Source of the DNA: Acidobacteriota bacterium
GTDB lineage: Bacteria; Acidobacteriota; Blastocatellia; Chloracidobacteriales; JADJPF01
DNA: 64,000 nucleotides
Direction of reading: 5' to 3'
Assembly (NCBI GenBank): GCA_016213785.1
Contig: JACQZQ010000003.1
Location: 1 to 64,000 of the forward strand
The translations under genes and the position numbers were made by a program. Shown here piece after piece: positions 35,119 through 45,369 of this stretch (its first letter is position 1; each line of letters starts with the position of its first letter). Under the pieces are notes generated by a model. That model was not told the origin of the DNA. It saw only the letters and a program-made list of their open reading frames with translations, and ran no database searches.

Positions 35119-35983
35119 TTTGTACTTGCTCTCGGAGTTTTTCTATTTCAGTTTTTATATCAAGTGCTACTTTGGAAATATTTAAATCACCTGATTTTGA
35201 CAAAATTGTGTTAGCTTCTCTATTCATTTCTTGCAAAAGAAAATCTAGTTTTTTACCTATTTCATCCCCAACATTTAGAAGTTCTCTAAATTGTAGAATA
35301 TGGCTTTTTAATCTAGCAATTTCTTCTGTAATATCGCTACGCTCGGCTAAGTAAGCTACTTCTTGGGCAAACCTAGCATCATCACTTTGTAAAGTATTAG
35401 GTAGAAGTTCCTGCATACGTTTTTGTAAACGCTCTCTATAAAGCGGTAAAAGCTCATTAGCATTGCTTTCAATACTAGGAATAGCTGCTTGAATTAAATC
35501 AAGCCGTTTACTTAATTCTTTTGCAAGCTCTTGGCCTTCATTAACACGCATTTCTGTTAATTTAGTTAAAGCTTGTTCTACGGCTAATCTTACGCTTGCA
35601 ATAATTTCTTGGTTAGGAGCAGAATTTGTTGTTAATTGAATTGCATTAGGTAACTTAGTTAGTAAGCCTAAATCAATGTTAGAATCAAGGTCTAATTCCA
35701 TTTGGATTTGTTTTAATGCTTTAACATAACCTCTTAAAAGCGGTAAGTTAATTTCATAGCTAGTTTCTGTTGTTTGTGTAAGAGTAATAGTTAGATCAAC
35801 TCTACCTCGTTTAAGTATTGATTGGATTTGTTTTTTTGTTGAAATTTCTTCTACAGAAATTTCAATAGGAAGTTTTACGTGGATATCAAGAAAGCGGTTA
35901 TTTACTGTTTTTACATCAGCAGTAACCCGATGATTTGCGTTTTCAACTATTGCTTGACCAAATCCGGTCATGCTCTTAAGCAT
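35108..35983 (-). CDS. yicC: YicC-family endoribonuclease-like protein
   Basis: The 291-residue protein is full length for the family. Hallmarks are LKSMTGFGQA at the N-terminus, VKTVNNRFLDIHVKLP, and the C-terminal GKKLDFLLQEMNREANTILSKSGD signature. YicC has been described as an oligoribonuclease linked to stationary-phase and RyhB control in E. coli. The yicC-gmk pairing is conserved in many phyla. It starts eight bases after the ABC exporter gene ends. Confidence 0.93.
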   Translation of the reverse strand: MLKSMTGFGQAIVENANHRVTADVKTVNNRFLDIHVKLPIEISVEEISTKKQIQSILKRGRVDLTITLTQTTETSYEINLPLLRGYVKALKQIQMELDLDSNIDLGLLTKLPNAIQLTTNSAPNQEIIASVRLAVEQALTKLTEMRVNEGQELAKELSKRLDLIQAAIPSIESNANELLPLYRERLQKRMQELLPNTLQSDDARFAQEVAYLAERSDITEEIARLKSHILQFRELLNVGDEIGKKLDFLLQEMNREANTILSKSGDLNISKVALDIKTEIEKLREQVQNVE

Positions 35984-35990
35984 ATATTAT

Positions 35991-37805
35991 TTATTCCCTT
36001 GTTAGTGTTAATTCTTCATTTAACTCATCTTGAGCAAATTGTAATTGATAAAGCTTATGATAAAAACCCTCTATAGCAAGTAACTGTTCATGAGTTCCTA
36101 TTTCAACTATTTTACCTTGGTCAAGTACTACGATTTGCGAAGCTTGTCTAATAGTAGAAAGCCTATGAGCAATTACTATTGTTGTACGGTCTTCAATTAG
36201 ATTATTTAATGCTTCTTGAACTATTCTTTCAGACTTATTATCTAGAGCAGAAGTCGCCTCATCTAAAATCAAAATAGGAGCATTTTTAAGAAGCGCTCTA
36301 GCAATAGCAATGCGTTGGCGTTGACCTCCTGCAAGCTCTGTACCATTTTCTCCCACAGTTATTTCATAACCGCCTCGCTCAAGAATAAAGTCATGTGCAT
36401 AAGCAGCTTTAGCCGCATTAGTAACTTTTTCTTTGCTAATATCAGAACGACCATAAGCAATATTGTTATAAATTGTGTCATTAAAAAGAGCAATATGCTG
36501 GCTAACTAAAGCCATTTGAGCACGTAAACTAGATAATTGAAACTCTCTAATATCAATACCATCAATTAAAATTTTTCCTGAGCTTACATCAAAAAAACGC
36601 ATAAGTAAGCTGGTTAAAGTGGATTTTCCTGAACCAGAATCTCCTACTAGTGCAACCATTTGACCTTTTTTAATTGTTAGATTGATGTTTTCTAAGGCTG
36701 CTTGTTCAGATTTAGGATAATAAAATGAAACATTAGAAAGTTCTATCTGATGTTGGAATGTTGTTAGCTGTTTTGCAATGGGTTTATCAACTATTTCAGT
36801 ATGTTCATCTAAGATAGTAAAAACTCTTGTTGAAGCAGCAAAGATTTGCTGATAAGTATTTTGAGTCTGGCTAAGCTTACGCATTGGATCATAAAGCTTT
36901 GCTAGGGCTAAAAGCAGGGCAGTAAAATTTCCAATAGAAAAATTACCTTGGGCTATTAAATTTTGTACAAATAAAATTAAAACTGCTAAAAGCAAAAACC
37001 CTACAAACTCTAAAATAGGCGATGAAAGATAAAGAGCGCTAGCCGTTTTCATATTGGTATTACGAAGTTTTTCTAGCGATCTTAAAAATCTTGCACTCTC
37101 AAACTTTTCCATTCCAAAAGCTTTAACAACACGATTATTGGTAATAGTTTCTTGAGCAATTCCTAAAACTTCTTGAACCCCTTCCTGTGTTTTATGGCTT
37201 GTTTGGCGGAGTCTACGGCCAAAACGAACTGTTATTGCATAAATTGCTGGTACTACAATTAAAGAGAAAAGAGAAAGTTTCCAGCTTATAGAAAAAGCAC
37301 AAATTAGCAATGCTATTAATGTAAAGGACTCTCTTAAAGTATCATAAAGTAATACGGTTACAGCATGTTGGACTTTTTCAACATCATTAATTATATGTGC
37401 TGTTAAATCTGTAGAGCGATGATTAGTAAAAAATACTTCTGATTGTTTTAGAATATGTTCATAGAGTTCTTGACGAAGTTTGACAATAATTTTTTGCCCT
37501 ACATAGGTAAGCAAATAACCAGAAAAAAATAGAGCAATGCCTTTTAATAAAGTAAAAATAAGTAATAAAACTGCTATAGAACTCCATTGATTTATTTGAG
37601 GTAAAAAGGAGTTTAGATAAGAAAAAATATTACTTTGAGTTACACTATTAGTTAGTTGATTACCAGCTAAAGAGTCAAAAATAGGCCCAACCAGTGCAAT
37701 TCTAGCAGCTTCAAAAAGCCCAACTAATGAAGTGAGCAAAATACCAGCAATTAGTGTAATAGAATAGGGTCGTGCATAGCGAAGAAGTCTAAGTAAATCA
37801 TTCAT
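35991..37805 (-). CDS. MsbA-like ABC exporter (fused membrane and ATPase domains)
   Basis: The 604-residue half-transporter has a six-helix membrane domain (about 15-310) and an ATPase domain with Walker A GDSGSGKST, Q-loop, the GTELAGGQRQRIAIARALL signature and LDEATSALD Walker B. It dimerises to flip lipids or drugs across the inner membrane. Lipid A-core flipping is plausible but not proven. It heads the run of genes yicC-gmk-coaBC and its promoter faces the M20 peptidase. Confidence 0.88.
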   Translation of the reverse strand: MNDLLRLLRYARPYSITLIAGILLTSLVGLFEAARIALVGPIFDSLAGNQLTNSVTQSNIFSYLNSFLPQINQWSSIAVLLLIFTLLKGIALFFSGYLLTYVGQKIIVKLRQELYEHILKQSEVFFTNHRSTDLTAHIINDVEKVQHAVTVLLYDTLRESFTLIALLICAFSISWKLSLFSLIVVPAIYAITVRFGRRLRQTSHKTQEGVQEVLGIAQETITNNRVVKAFGMEKFESARFLRSLEKLRNTNMKTASALYLSSPILEFVGFLLLAVLILFVQNLIAQGNFSIGNFTALLLALAKLYDPMRKLSQTQNTYQQIFAASTRVFTILDEHTEIVDKPIAKQLTTFQHQIELSNVSFYYPKSEQAALENINLTIKKGQMVALVGDSGSGKSTLTSLLMRFFDVSSGKILIDGIDIREFQLSSLRAQMALVSQHIALFNDTIYNNIAYGRSDISKEKVTNAAKAAYAHDFILERGGYEITVGENGTELAGGQRQRIAIARALLKNAPILILDEATSALDNKSERIVQEALNNLIEDRTTIVIAHRLSTIRQASQIVVLDQGKIVEIGTHEQLLAIEGFYHKLYQLQFAQDELNEELTLTRE

Positions 37806-37910
37806 TATATTTTTGTAAAATACAGCTATTTTCTCAAGATACTTTTACAAAGAGCTTAAAATACAACTTCTTTAGGTTGATTTTTAAGTCTGTTTTTTGT
37901 TAAAACTACA

Positions 37911-37933
37911 CCTATCACTAGTTTAGTGATAGG
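37911..37933. promoter_or_regulatory. Perfect 10 bp inverted repeat in a divergent promoter region
   Basis: CCTATCACTA (37911-37920) and TAGTGATAGG (37924-37933) flank GTT. It lies midway between the divergent ABC exporter and M20 peptidase genes and lacks a T tract, so an operator is more likely than a terminator. Confidence 0.45.
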
Positions 37934-38027
37934 CTCTAAATCAGTTTTAGATAGTTTTAGATAATTTTCTAGTCCCACTTTTCTAACAAATCTCTTAAAT
38001 TAAATAAAAATTTTTGGTAAAAAACAT

Positions 38028-39395
38028 ATGAGTAGATCTTTCCCTAATTTAGATGAATATATTAATTCAGTACGTTTGGAATTTGAAGATAAACTAGGCC
38101 AATTTGTTGAAATACCTACAATTAGTATGGAGCCTGAACGCCGCCCAGATATTGAACGAGGCGGAGATTTAGCTGTAGATTTTCTTAAATCTGTTGGAGT
38201 AGAAGCAGAAAAAGCCCCCACAGCAGGCTATCCTTGTGTTATTGGGCATTTAATTAGAGATAAAAATTATCCTACAGTGACAGTTTATAATCATTTAGAT
38301 GTTCAACCCGCAAACCCTGAGGAATGGGAAAGCAAAAAGCCTTTTACCTTTTTTAATAAAGATGGCCGTTATGAAGGTCGAGGTACAACAGATGATAAAG
38401 GCCCTGCTCTAACTGCTCTTTATGCGGTTCGCTATGCTGTAGAAAACCAAATACCTCTTAACTTCCGCTTTCTTTGGGAATTAGAAGAAGAAATAGGAAG
38501 CCCTAATTTTGATCTTTTTCTTAAAAACCGTAAAGAAGAATTTAATACAAATTCTGTAGTTGTCTCAGATACTATCTGGATTAACCGCCAAAAACCTGCT
38601 GTTCCTTATGGCCTAAGAGGCTTACTTACTTTTACCTTAAATTTAGAAACGGGTAGTAAGGATGTCCACTCTGGTTTAGTTGGAGGCGCTGCACGTAATC
38701 CTATAGGGGAATTAAGTAAGATTATTGCAGAGTGTTATGATGCTTCAACTGGTGAGGTAAAAATACCAGGTTTTTATGATGATGCTGTTGCTGTTACTGA
38801 AGAACAGCTACAAAGCTTTTTAGCTGCGGGTTTTGATGTTGATCGTTTTATTAAAGTGTATGGATTTAATAGTATTAGATTTTCTAGCGCAGCAGATGTA
38901 TTAAAAGCCATAATGAGCCGACCAACTTTTGAAGTACATGGAATTACTGGTGGTTATAGCGGAATAGGTGTAAAAACCATTGTCCCACATCAAGCCCAAG
39001 CAAAAATCAGTACACGTTTAGTTCCAAATATGGATGGAAAAAAGACTTTTGAGCTAATTAAAGACTTTATAGAAAAACGTAACCCTGATATTAAAGTTAA
39101 TTTTCTTTCTGCTGCGCCACCTTATTTAGGCCATTTTGATGGCCCTTTTGCTGATGCTGCTCGTGAGGCAATGCAATTTGCTTTTGGCGAAACCCCTGCT
39201 TTTACTCGTGAGGGTGGAACAATTGGCGCATGTGTCTCTATGCAAAAGTACTTAAACGCTCCATTGATCTTTTTGGGGCTAAGTTTACCTGAACACGGCT
39301 ACCATGAACCTAATGAAAATTATGATTGGCAACAAGCTTCGGGTGGAATAAAAATGTTTGTTAAATATTTTGATAAAATAAGTAAGTTAAAATAA
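38028..39395 (+). CDS. M20-family dipeptidase/carboxypeptidase
   Basis: The 455-residue enzyme has the M20 metal ligands and loops: [11 protein letters not shown] (His and Asp), [15 protein letters not shown] (bridging Asp), WELEEEIGS (catalytic Glu pair), VSDTIW, a lid domain, and EHGYHEPNE at the C-terminus (final ligand His). This pattern matches CNDP/dipeptidase-type M20 peptidases. No signal peptide is present, so it acts in the cytoplasm on short peptides. It is transcribed alone. Confidence 0.9.
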   Translation: MSRSFPNLDEYINSVRLEFEDKLGQFVEIPTISMEPERRPDIERGGDLAVDFLKSVGVEAEKAPTAGYPCVIGHLIRDKNYPTVTVYNHLDVQPANPEEWESKKPFTFFNKDGRYEGRGTTDDKGPALTALYAVRYAVENQIPLNFRFLWELEEEIGSPNFDLFLKNRKEEFNTNSVVVSDTIWINRQKPAVPYGLRGLLTFTLNLETGSKDVHSGLVGGAARNPIGELSKIIAECYDASTGEVKIPGFYDDAVAVTEEQLQSFLAAGFDVDRFIKVYGFNSIRFSSAADVLKAIMSRPTFEVHGITGGYSGIGVKTIVPHQAQAKISTRLVPNMDGKKTFELIKDFIEKRNPDIKVNFLSAAPPYLGHFDGPFADAAREAMQFAFGETPAFTREGGTIGACVSMQKYLNAPLIFLGLSLPEHGYHEPNENYDWQQASGGIKMFVKYFDKISKLK

Positions 39396-39597
39396 ATCAA
39401 TATTTTAATTTTTTGACTGGTAGGTTAGGAAAACCATTTACTAAGAAACTTGGAAGTTTTCCGCTAACTTGCTAATTTTATTGAAATAAAGGCTTGCGAC
39501 TATATAAATTTAATTTATAATTAACTAAATTTTCATTTTAATTCAAAATTTTGAATTTTTTATATACTAGTTTTTTCTTTATAGGAGAAATCCTTTT

Positions 39598-40146
39598 ATG
39601 ATAAGGCCAAGACTGATAAAGGTTCTTTTAATAACTCTACTTTTAACCTTCCAACTTGTCTTTGGTCAAGAAAAATCTAACACCCCCCCACTTTCTGTAG
39701 AGTTTGGAGTTACTCTAAATGATATTACAAAGTGGGCTATGCCTGGTAGTTCAATGCCTTCAAGTATGCCTGGTGGTATGAATAGTGTAAGTAATGTTCC
39801 TGGTAGTGGTCAGGCTATTGATAAGCAAATACAACTAAATCTAGTCTGCAAAAATACCTCTTCTAAACCTATTAAAGTAATTTATTGGGAATCACGTTTT
39901 CTAGATATTAAAAATAAACCTGTCGTTTTGGAATTTAAGACAGAGAAAAAAATAGACCCAGGTAAAGAAAAAAAATTTGACCAAGATTGTAAATTAGATT
40001 TAACTAATCTACCTGTAGAAACTTTGGTGGGTGTAAGGATCGTTAAAATAGAATTTGACAAAGATAAATCTACTTGGGAAACAACAACTGCACAAACTGA
40101 TGAGGCTGCTTATAGCAGTAGAACCTTTAGATTAAAAGAACAATAA
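39598..40146 (+). CDS. Small exported protein of unknown function
   Basis: The 182-residue protein has a signal peptide (IRPRLIKVLLITLLLTFQLVFGQ, cleavage near residue 24). Next comes a short Met/Pro/Gly/Ser-rich stretch (MPGSSMPSSMPGG, about 44-62) and a beta-rich domain with two cysteines (LVCKN and DCKLD) that may form a disulfide. No family is recognised. GGAG stands before the ATG. It stands alone between the peptidase and gyrA, and a strong terminator follows. Confidence 0.6.
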   Translation: MIRPRLIKVLLITLLLTFQLVFGQEKSNTPPLSVEFGVTLNDITKWAMPGSSMPSSMPGGMNSVSNVPGSGQAIDKQIQLNLVCKNTSSKPIKVIYWESRFLDIKNKPVVLEFKTEKKIDPGKEKKFDQDCKLDLTNLPVETLVGVRIVKIEFDKDKSTWETTTAQTDEAAYSSRTFRLKEQ

Positions 40147-40202
40147 AATATAATCTAAATATATTCTGAATATATAGTCTTTCCTTTAATAAAATCTTTA
40201 GT

Positions 40203-40232
40203 AAAATAGGGAGCTTTTTAGCTCCCTATTTT
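40203..40232. terminator. Bidirectional terminator between the exported protein and gyrA
   Basis: A perfect 12 bp stem AAAATAGGGAGC/GCTCCCTATTTT with a TTTTTA loop separates the convergent genes. The A/T ends supply U tracts in both directions. Confidence 0.88.
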
Positions 40233-40245
40233 AGTTTACAAATTT

Positions 40246-42699
40246 TTACTTATCACTATTTTCTAAAATTGGACTATCTTGGCGCTCAATTAATGAAGCA
40301 GACGCTACATAATCCTCATCAGCAGTATCAATTAATTTTACCCCTTGAGTATTACGCCCTGTTTCACGAATATCTTTAACATCAAAGCGAATCACTTTAC
40401 CTTGTCCACTGATGATCATAAGCTCATCTTCATCTTGTACAGGCATAACAGCTACTACAGAACCAGTTTTATCTGTTACTTTCATATTTATTACACCTAC
40501 ACCACCTCGTGATTGAAAACGATAATCTTCTAATGTGGTACGTTTACCTAAGCCATATTGAGAAATTGTTAACATTTGTTCTGTTCCATTTACTACAGCT
40601 ACGCCAACAACATAATCATTATCACGTAAGTCAATACCTTTAACGCCATAAGCTTGACGGCCTACAGATCTAACATCTGATTCATCAAAATAAATAGCCA
40701 TACCATCATGAGTAGCAATAAAGATCTTTTTCTTACCATCACTAAGCTCTGTAGCAATAAGTTCATCACCCTCATCAATATTAATAGCTAGAATTCCTCT
40801 TGCACGACTATAAGCAAAATCTGCAAGCTCGGTTTTCTTAGTAGTTCCTCTACGTGTAACCATTACAACGTGTTGATCTTTAGCAAATTCTCTAATAGCT
40901 AAAATTCCAGCTACTTTTTCTGTACTAGGTAAATTAATTAGGTTAACTATCGCTTTACCTTTACCTGATGCGCTAACATCTGGAATTTCATGAACTTTTA
41001 GAGTATAAGCTTGGCCTTTATCGCTAAATATAAGAATATAAGAATGGTTAGAAGCAACAAAAATATGAGAAACAATATCCTCTGTTCTTGTTGTCATTCC
41101 TTTTTTACCCGTCCCACCTCGGCGTTGACTACGATAATGAGCTAAAGGTGTTCGCTTAACATAACCACCAAGAGTAACAGTAATTACCATATCTTCATCA
41201 GGAATTAAGTCTTCTAGCTTAAGCTCTGCTTCTGCATCAAGTATTTGTGTACGACGTTCAGTAGAAAACTCTTTTTGAACTTCTCTTAATTCCTTAATAA
41301 TAAGATTTTTAAGGGTAATCTCATTGTTAAGTATTTCTTCTAGCTCGCTAATTCTACGCTCAACATCTTTTAATTCATTAAGTATTTTTTCTCTTTCAAG
41401 CCCTGTAAGCCTGTGTAATTGCAAGTCTAAAATAGCTTGAGCTTGAAGAGCAGAAAAATCAAACTTTTTAATTAATCCTTCTTTAGCCTCTGCTGATGAG
41501 CGTGAAGCACGAATTAATTTAATAACTTCATCTAAATGATCAAGTGCTTTTATTAGACCAAGTAAAATATGCTGACGTGCTTTTGCTTTACGTAATTCAA
41601 ACTCGGTACGTCGTCTTACTATTTCTTTGCGGAAACTAATGAATAAGCGTAAAGTTTCTAATATACCTAGAACCCTAGGTTGACCTGCAACAATAGCTAA
41701 ATTAATAATTCCAAAGGATGTTTGCATTGCAGTAAGTTTATAGAGGTTATTTAAGACAACTTGGGCTACTGCGCCTCGTTTAAGCTCTATAACAATACGC
41801 ATTCCTTCACGGTCAGATTCATCCCTTAAATCAGAAATATCCTCTATTTTCTTTTCATTAATTAACTCAGCAATACGTTCTATTAATTTAGCTTTATTAA
41901 CTTGATAAGGAATTTGAGTTACAACTATTGTTTCTCTAGCTTCATTACGAGTTGAACGGTCAATAGCAGCCCTAGCACGCATAATTACAGAACCTCGACC
42001 AGTCTCATAAGCTTGTTTAATTCCTTCACGCCCAAAAATAAACCCGCCTGTAGGAAAATCTGGCCCAGGAACTATTTTAAGTAATTCCTCTAGTGTCATT
42101 TCAGATTTTTGTACTAAATGAATAGTAGCCTCAAGTATTTCTGTTATATTATGAGGAGGAATATTAGTAGCCATACCTACGGCAATACCAGCAGATCCAT
42201 TAACTAAAAGGTTTGGAAAGCGTGAAGGTAGCACAACAGGTTCAACCATTGTTTCATCATAATTAGGATGAAAATCTACAGTTTCTTTATCAATATCGGC
42301 TAACATTACGTCAGACACCTTAGCCATTCTTATCTCAGTATATCTCATTGCCGCAGGTGCATCACCATCAACTGAACCAAAATTGCCTTGTCCATCAATT
42401 AATGGAGTACGCATAGAGAAATCTTGCGCTAGCCTAACTATCGTGTCATAAACAGCTACGTCACCGTGTGGATGATATTTACCTATGACATCTCCGACTA
42501 CACGGGCAGATTTTTTGTAAGGCTTATTATAAGTATTACTTAATTCATTCATTGCCCAAAGTACACGGCGGTGTACTGGTTTAAGACCGTCTCGTACATC
42601 TGGTAGAGCACGACCTATTATTACTGACATTGCGTAGTCTAAATAACTACGTTTCATTTCATCTTCAATATTTACAGGAAGTTTATTTTCTTGTTCCAT
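40246..42699 (-). CDS. gyrA: DNA gyrase subunit A
   Basis: GyrA forms the DNA-cleaving core of gyrase, which supercoils DNA with ATP. The 817-residue length is standard. It has the N-terminal [28 protein letters not shown], the quinolone-region [15 protein letters not shown], the active-site Tyr in AAMRYTE and six beta-pinwheel repeats in the C-terminal domain. The GyrA box reads [10 protein letters not shown] rather than the usual QRRGGKG, a small variation. ParC is less likely because a recognisable box is present. The ATG follows a weak AGG ribosome site. Confidence 0.93.
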   Translation of the reverse strand: MEQENKLPVNIEDEMKRSYLDYAMSVIIGRALPDVRDGLKPVHRRVLWAMNELSNTYNKPYKKSARVVGDVIGKYHPHGDVAVYDTIVRLAQDFSMRTPLIDGQGNFGSVDGDAPAAMRYTEIRMAKVSDVMLADIDKETVDFHPNYDETMVEPVVLPSRFPNLLVNGSAGIAVGMATNIPPHNITEILEATIHLVQKSEMTLEELLKIVPGPDFPTGGFIFGREGIKQAYETGRGSVIMRARAAIDRSTRNEARETIVVTQIPYQVNKAKLIERIAELINEKKIEDISDLRDESDREGMRIVIELKRGAVAQVVLNNLYKLTAMQTSFGIINLAIVAGQPRVLGILETLRLFISFRKEIVRRRTEFELRKAKARQHILLGLIKALDHLDEVIKLIRASRSSAEAKEGLIKKFDFSALQAQAILDLQLHRLTGLEREKILNELKDVERRISELEEILNNEITLKNLIIKELREVQKEFSTERRTQILDAEAELKLEDLIPDEDMVITVTLGGYVKRTPLAHYRSQRRGGTGKKGMTTRTEDIVSHIFVASNHSYILIFSDKGQAYTLKVHEIPDVSASGKGKAIVNLINLPSTEKVAGILAIREFAKDQHVVMVTRRGTTKKTELADFAYSRARGILAINIDEGDELIATELSDGKKKIFIATHDGMAIYFDESDVRSVGRQAYGVKGIDLRDNDYVVGVAVVNGTEQMLTISQYGLGKRTTLEDYRFQSRGGVGVINMKVTDKTGSVVAVMPVQDEDELMIISGQGKVIRFDVKDIRETGRNTQGVKLIDTADEDYVASASLIERQDSPILENSDK

Positions 42700-42845
42700 T
42701 ATTTCTCACCTATTAGGATTTATACAGAAAAATGTAAGCATAATTATAGCATAGTAATTAGAAAAAAGAGATAAGTAATAGCAGAAAACAGGAATTATTT
42801 TATGCTTGTAAGTTATAGGTTTCTATACTAGTTATATGTTATGAT

Positions 42846-43601
42846 CTAATTTAATTTAACCTCAAGTTCATTAGCCACAGATTTTACACCTGCGACTTCT
42901 TTAGCAATTCTTTCAGCAAGAAGTTTTTCTGCACGAGAGCGTACTTTTCCTGATAAATTAATCTGTCCATCTTTAGCAGAAATTTTTATATTTTTTATCT
43001 CAAATGCATCAGTTTTATAACAAGCAAATTCAACTTCTTTAGCTAAAAGCTCATTGGAGTTTTCTGTAGTTATAGTCAAAGGAGAAGGTGTTGAACTAGG
43101 CAAATTACCTATTAAATCATTCTTAACTTCTAAAAACATTCTAACTTCTTTTACTCCATTAATAGAACGAACAAATTGTTCTATTAATGGTATTTGGGCT
43201 TTATCGCTAATAAAACCACGTATTTCTACAGATCCGTTAACTACTTTAATATCTATTTCATTTTTACGCCATTCAGGGTTTTTAAGTATTGCTTGTAGAA
43301 TACTAGATTTTACTTCGCTATCAGCTAAACCTGCTAAAGTATTAGTATTTGCAGGACTTGGACTTGAGCTAGAATTAGTGGTGTTTGGGCTAGAACTTGG
43401 GCTAGAACTTGGACTTGAACTTGGGCTTGGTGTAGGGCTAGATGTATTAGTAGGGCTTGATTTTTCTTGATTAAATAATTTTCCTATTAAATCCCGAACT
43501 GTTTGAGAAGCAAAATAAGCATAAACACAGCCTGAAATAACTAGTACAAGGACAACAATAGAAATAATTAAATAGCCTTTTCTTGTTAATTTCATTGGCA
43601 A
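42846..43601 (-). CDS. Membrane-anchored protein with two BON domains
   Basis: The 251-residue protein has one membrane helix (about 9-29), a low-complexity Ser/Pro/Thr linker (about 47-90, repeated SSPS) and two BON domains (about 95-160 and 185-250), each with the SSILQAIL or ACYKTD-type start, a VNGSVEIRGFI or KDGQINLSGKV hairpin and a final VKEVRMFLEV or VKSVANELEV strand. BON domains bind phospholipid and occur in OsmY-like envelope proteins. It is 147 bases after gyrA on the same strand and 87 bases after the GT39 gene. Confidence 0.85.
   Translation of the reverse strand: MPMKLTRKGYLIISIVVLVLVISGCVYAYFASQTVRDLIGKLFNQEKSSPTNTSSPTPSPSSSPSSSPSSSPNTTNSSSSPSPANTNTLAGLADSEVKSSILQAILKNPEWRKNEIDIKVVNGSVEIRGFISDKAQIPLIEQFVRSINGVKEVRMFLEVKNDLIGNLPSSTPSPLTITTENSNELLAKEVEFACYKTDAFEIKNIKISAKDGQINLSGKVRSRAEKLLAERIAKEVAGVKSVANELEVKLN
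43388..43430. repeat. 12-base tandem repeat coding for the Ser/Pro linker
   Basis: The sequence GAACTTGGGCTA and close variants repeat about four times. On the minus strand each unit encodes SSPS in the linker of the BON protein. The unit length is a multiple of three, so copy changes would only alter linker length. Confidence 0.75.
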
Positions 43602-43687
43602 AACCCTTTAATTATAAAAATGATGTTTTAACAAACCTCTAGTATAGCAAATGACAGAGTAATCATAAAGTTAGGCTAGTTTTTCTA

Positions 43688-45367
43688 TTAAGGTGTTTTA
43701 AGTTTGACTCTAAAGAGTTGTACGTCTCGTTGTTTAGCAATTAAAAAAGTTTCATAACGAGTATCACTGGTGATTTGATTAAGATCCCGCATTTTAGCTA
43801 AACAAAGCAGGCTTTTTTCTTGTTCTAAGGATTTGACTAGCTCATCATTTGTAGTTAATACTAAGGCTTCTCCATCATTTCCTCTAACTACACGACCATT
43901 ACTGTAAAATAAAGGGCTATATTGTAAGTAATTGAAAAAAATGATTTTTTCGTTAACTTGTAGGTTTTTTGTTGCAATACGTGTTAAAGGCGCAAGCGAA
44001 TCTTTTACTTCTAATGCAGGAAAAAGATTATTAGCTATAATTATTGCAAGTATTGGGTTAAGAGCAAATAAGGCTACTATCGATAAAACATAGTCTTTTC
44101 TCCAGATAATAGAAATTACCAGCAGAGAAATAAAAATTATAATTGCAGTTAATAAAAAATAAGTATTATAACTAGTGTTTAACTCTTTATTAGCAAAATA
44201 TGGTGCTACAAAAGCAATAACAAAAACTAATAACCCTGTTATTAAAAAAGGGTAACGTAAGTTTTTAGACTCATAAAGAGTTTTTTCTACTTCATAACCT
44301 ATAAGTAGGGCAATTGCAGGAAAAACAGGTAAAATATAGCCTGGTAACTTAGAGTTAGATAAAGAAAAAAACGCTAGTGGGATAACTGCCCAAAGAAAGG
44401 CTAAAAGGATTAACCGACTATGTTTTTCCTTAAAAGCAAACCAACTAAAACCTGTTGGACGTAATAAGAATAAGCTTTTTAGCCCTTTTAAGAGAAAAAC
44501 TGACCAAGGAAATACTCCAGCTAAAACTACTAATACAAAAAAATATATTGGGCCAGGATGGCGATATTTATTAGATGTAAAACGCTCAAAATGATGCTGA
44601 ATAAAAAACTCATCAATAAATGCCCATTCATGTTTTATAATTACTGGGACATACCAGAGACTGATAACGCAAAGAAAAATTAATAACCCTAAAAATGGGC
44701 GTAAGGCTAAAATAGAGCGTAATTGTCCTGTAAAAATTATATAACTTCCTATTATTGCACCAATAAGAAGAAATCCAACTAATCCTTTAGCTAAAACTGA
44801 AACACCTACAGCACTATAAAATAGAATTAAATAAAATAATTTAGATTTTTTATTTTCGCTTATATCCGCTAAATAAAACCAAGCAATTGCAGCGGTAAAG
44901 CTAAAGGTGAGGGGCATATCAAAAGATGCTGCTCGGGCTAAACCAAAATAAAGCCCAGAAGTTGCTAAAATCAAAGCACTAATTAGCCCATAGATACTAT
45001 TTTTAACTTGTTTAGCTATTTGGTAAATAATTAGTAAATTAGCTGTAGCAAACAATGCATTTGGAAGTCTAGCTGCAAATTCGCTAGGGTTAAACAAGTG
45101 ATAAAAAACTATCATTAACCAATAAGACAGTGCAGGTTTTTCAAACCAAGTATCACCAAGTAAAGTAGGGGTAATAAAATCATTACGCTCAAACATTTCC
45201 CTTGCTACTTGAGCATAGCGAGGTTCATCTGGGCCAAGGAATGCTACAGCACCTAGCTTATAAAAAAATAATGGAAATGCAAAAGCCAGAATTATTAAAG
45301 GAAAATAGCGCTCAAATTTTTCAAGTGAGCTAATAAATTCTGGCTTTGAACTATTTTGGTTTAACAT
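43688..45367 (-). CDS. GT39-family (ArnT-like) membrane glycosyltransferase
   Basis: The 559-residue polytopic protein has a dozen hydrophobic segments and the GT39/PMT signature GPDEPRYAQVAREM in the first outer loop (about 45-58, with the acidic pair). ArnT-type enzymes move a sugar from undecaprenyl phosphate to lipid A or other acceptors in the periplasm. Acceptor and donor are unknown here. Its gene starts two bases before the end of threonine synthase, so the two are likely co-transcribed despite different functions. Confidence 0.85.
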   Translation of the reverse strand: MLNQNSSKPEFISSLEKFERYFPLIILAFAFPLFFYKLGAVAFLGPDEPRYAQVAREMFERNDFITPTLLGDTWFEKPALSYWLMIVFYHLFNPSEFAARLPNALFATANLLIIYQIAKQVKNSIYGLISALILATSGLYFGLARAASFDMPLTFSFTAAIAWFYLADISENKKSKLFYLILFYSAVGVSVLAKGLVGFLLIGAIIGSYIIFTGQLRSILALRPFLGLLIFLCVISLWYVPVIIKHEWAFIDEFFIQHHFERFTSNKYRHPGPIYFFVLVVLAGVFPWSVFLLKGLKSLFLLRPTGFSWFAFKEKHSRLILLAFLWAVIPLAFFSLSNSKLPGYILPVFPAIALLIGYEVEKTLYESKNLRYPFLITGLLVFVIAFVAPYFANKELNTSYNTYFLLTAIIIFISLLVISIIWRKDYVLSIVALFALNPILAIIIANNLFPALEVKDSLAPLTRIATKNLQVNEKIIFFNYLQYSPLFYSNGRVVRGNDGEALVLTTNDELVKSLEQEKSLLCLAKMRDLNQITSDTRYETFLIAKQRDVQLFRVKLKTP

Positions 45368-45369
45368 TC

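Noticed and set aside
43054-43470. 138-codon frame antisense to the BON protein
   Set aside because: Its GLELGLELGL repetition is the complement of the Ser/Pro linker repeat.
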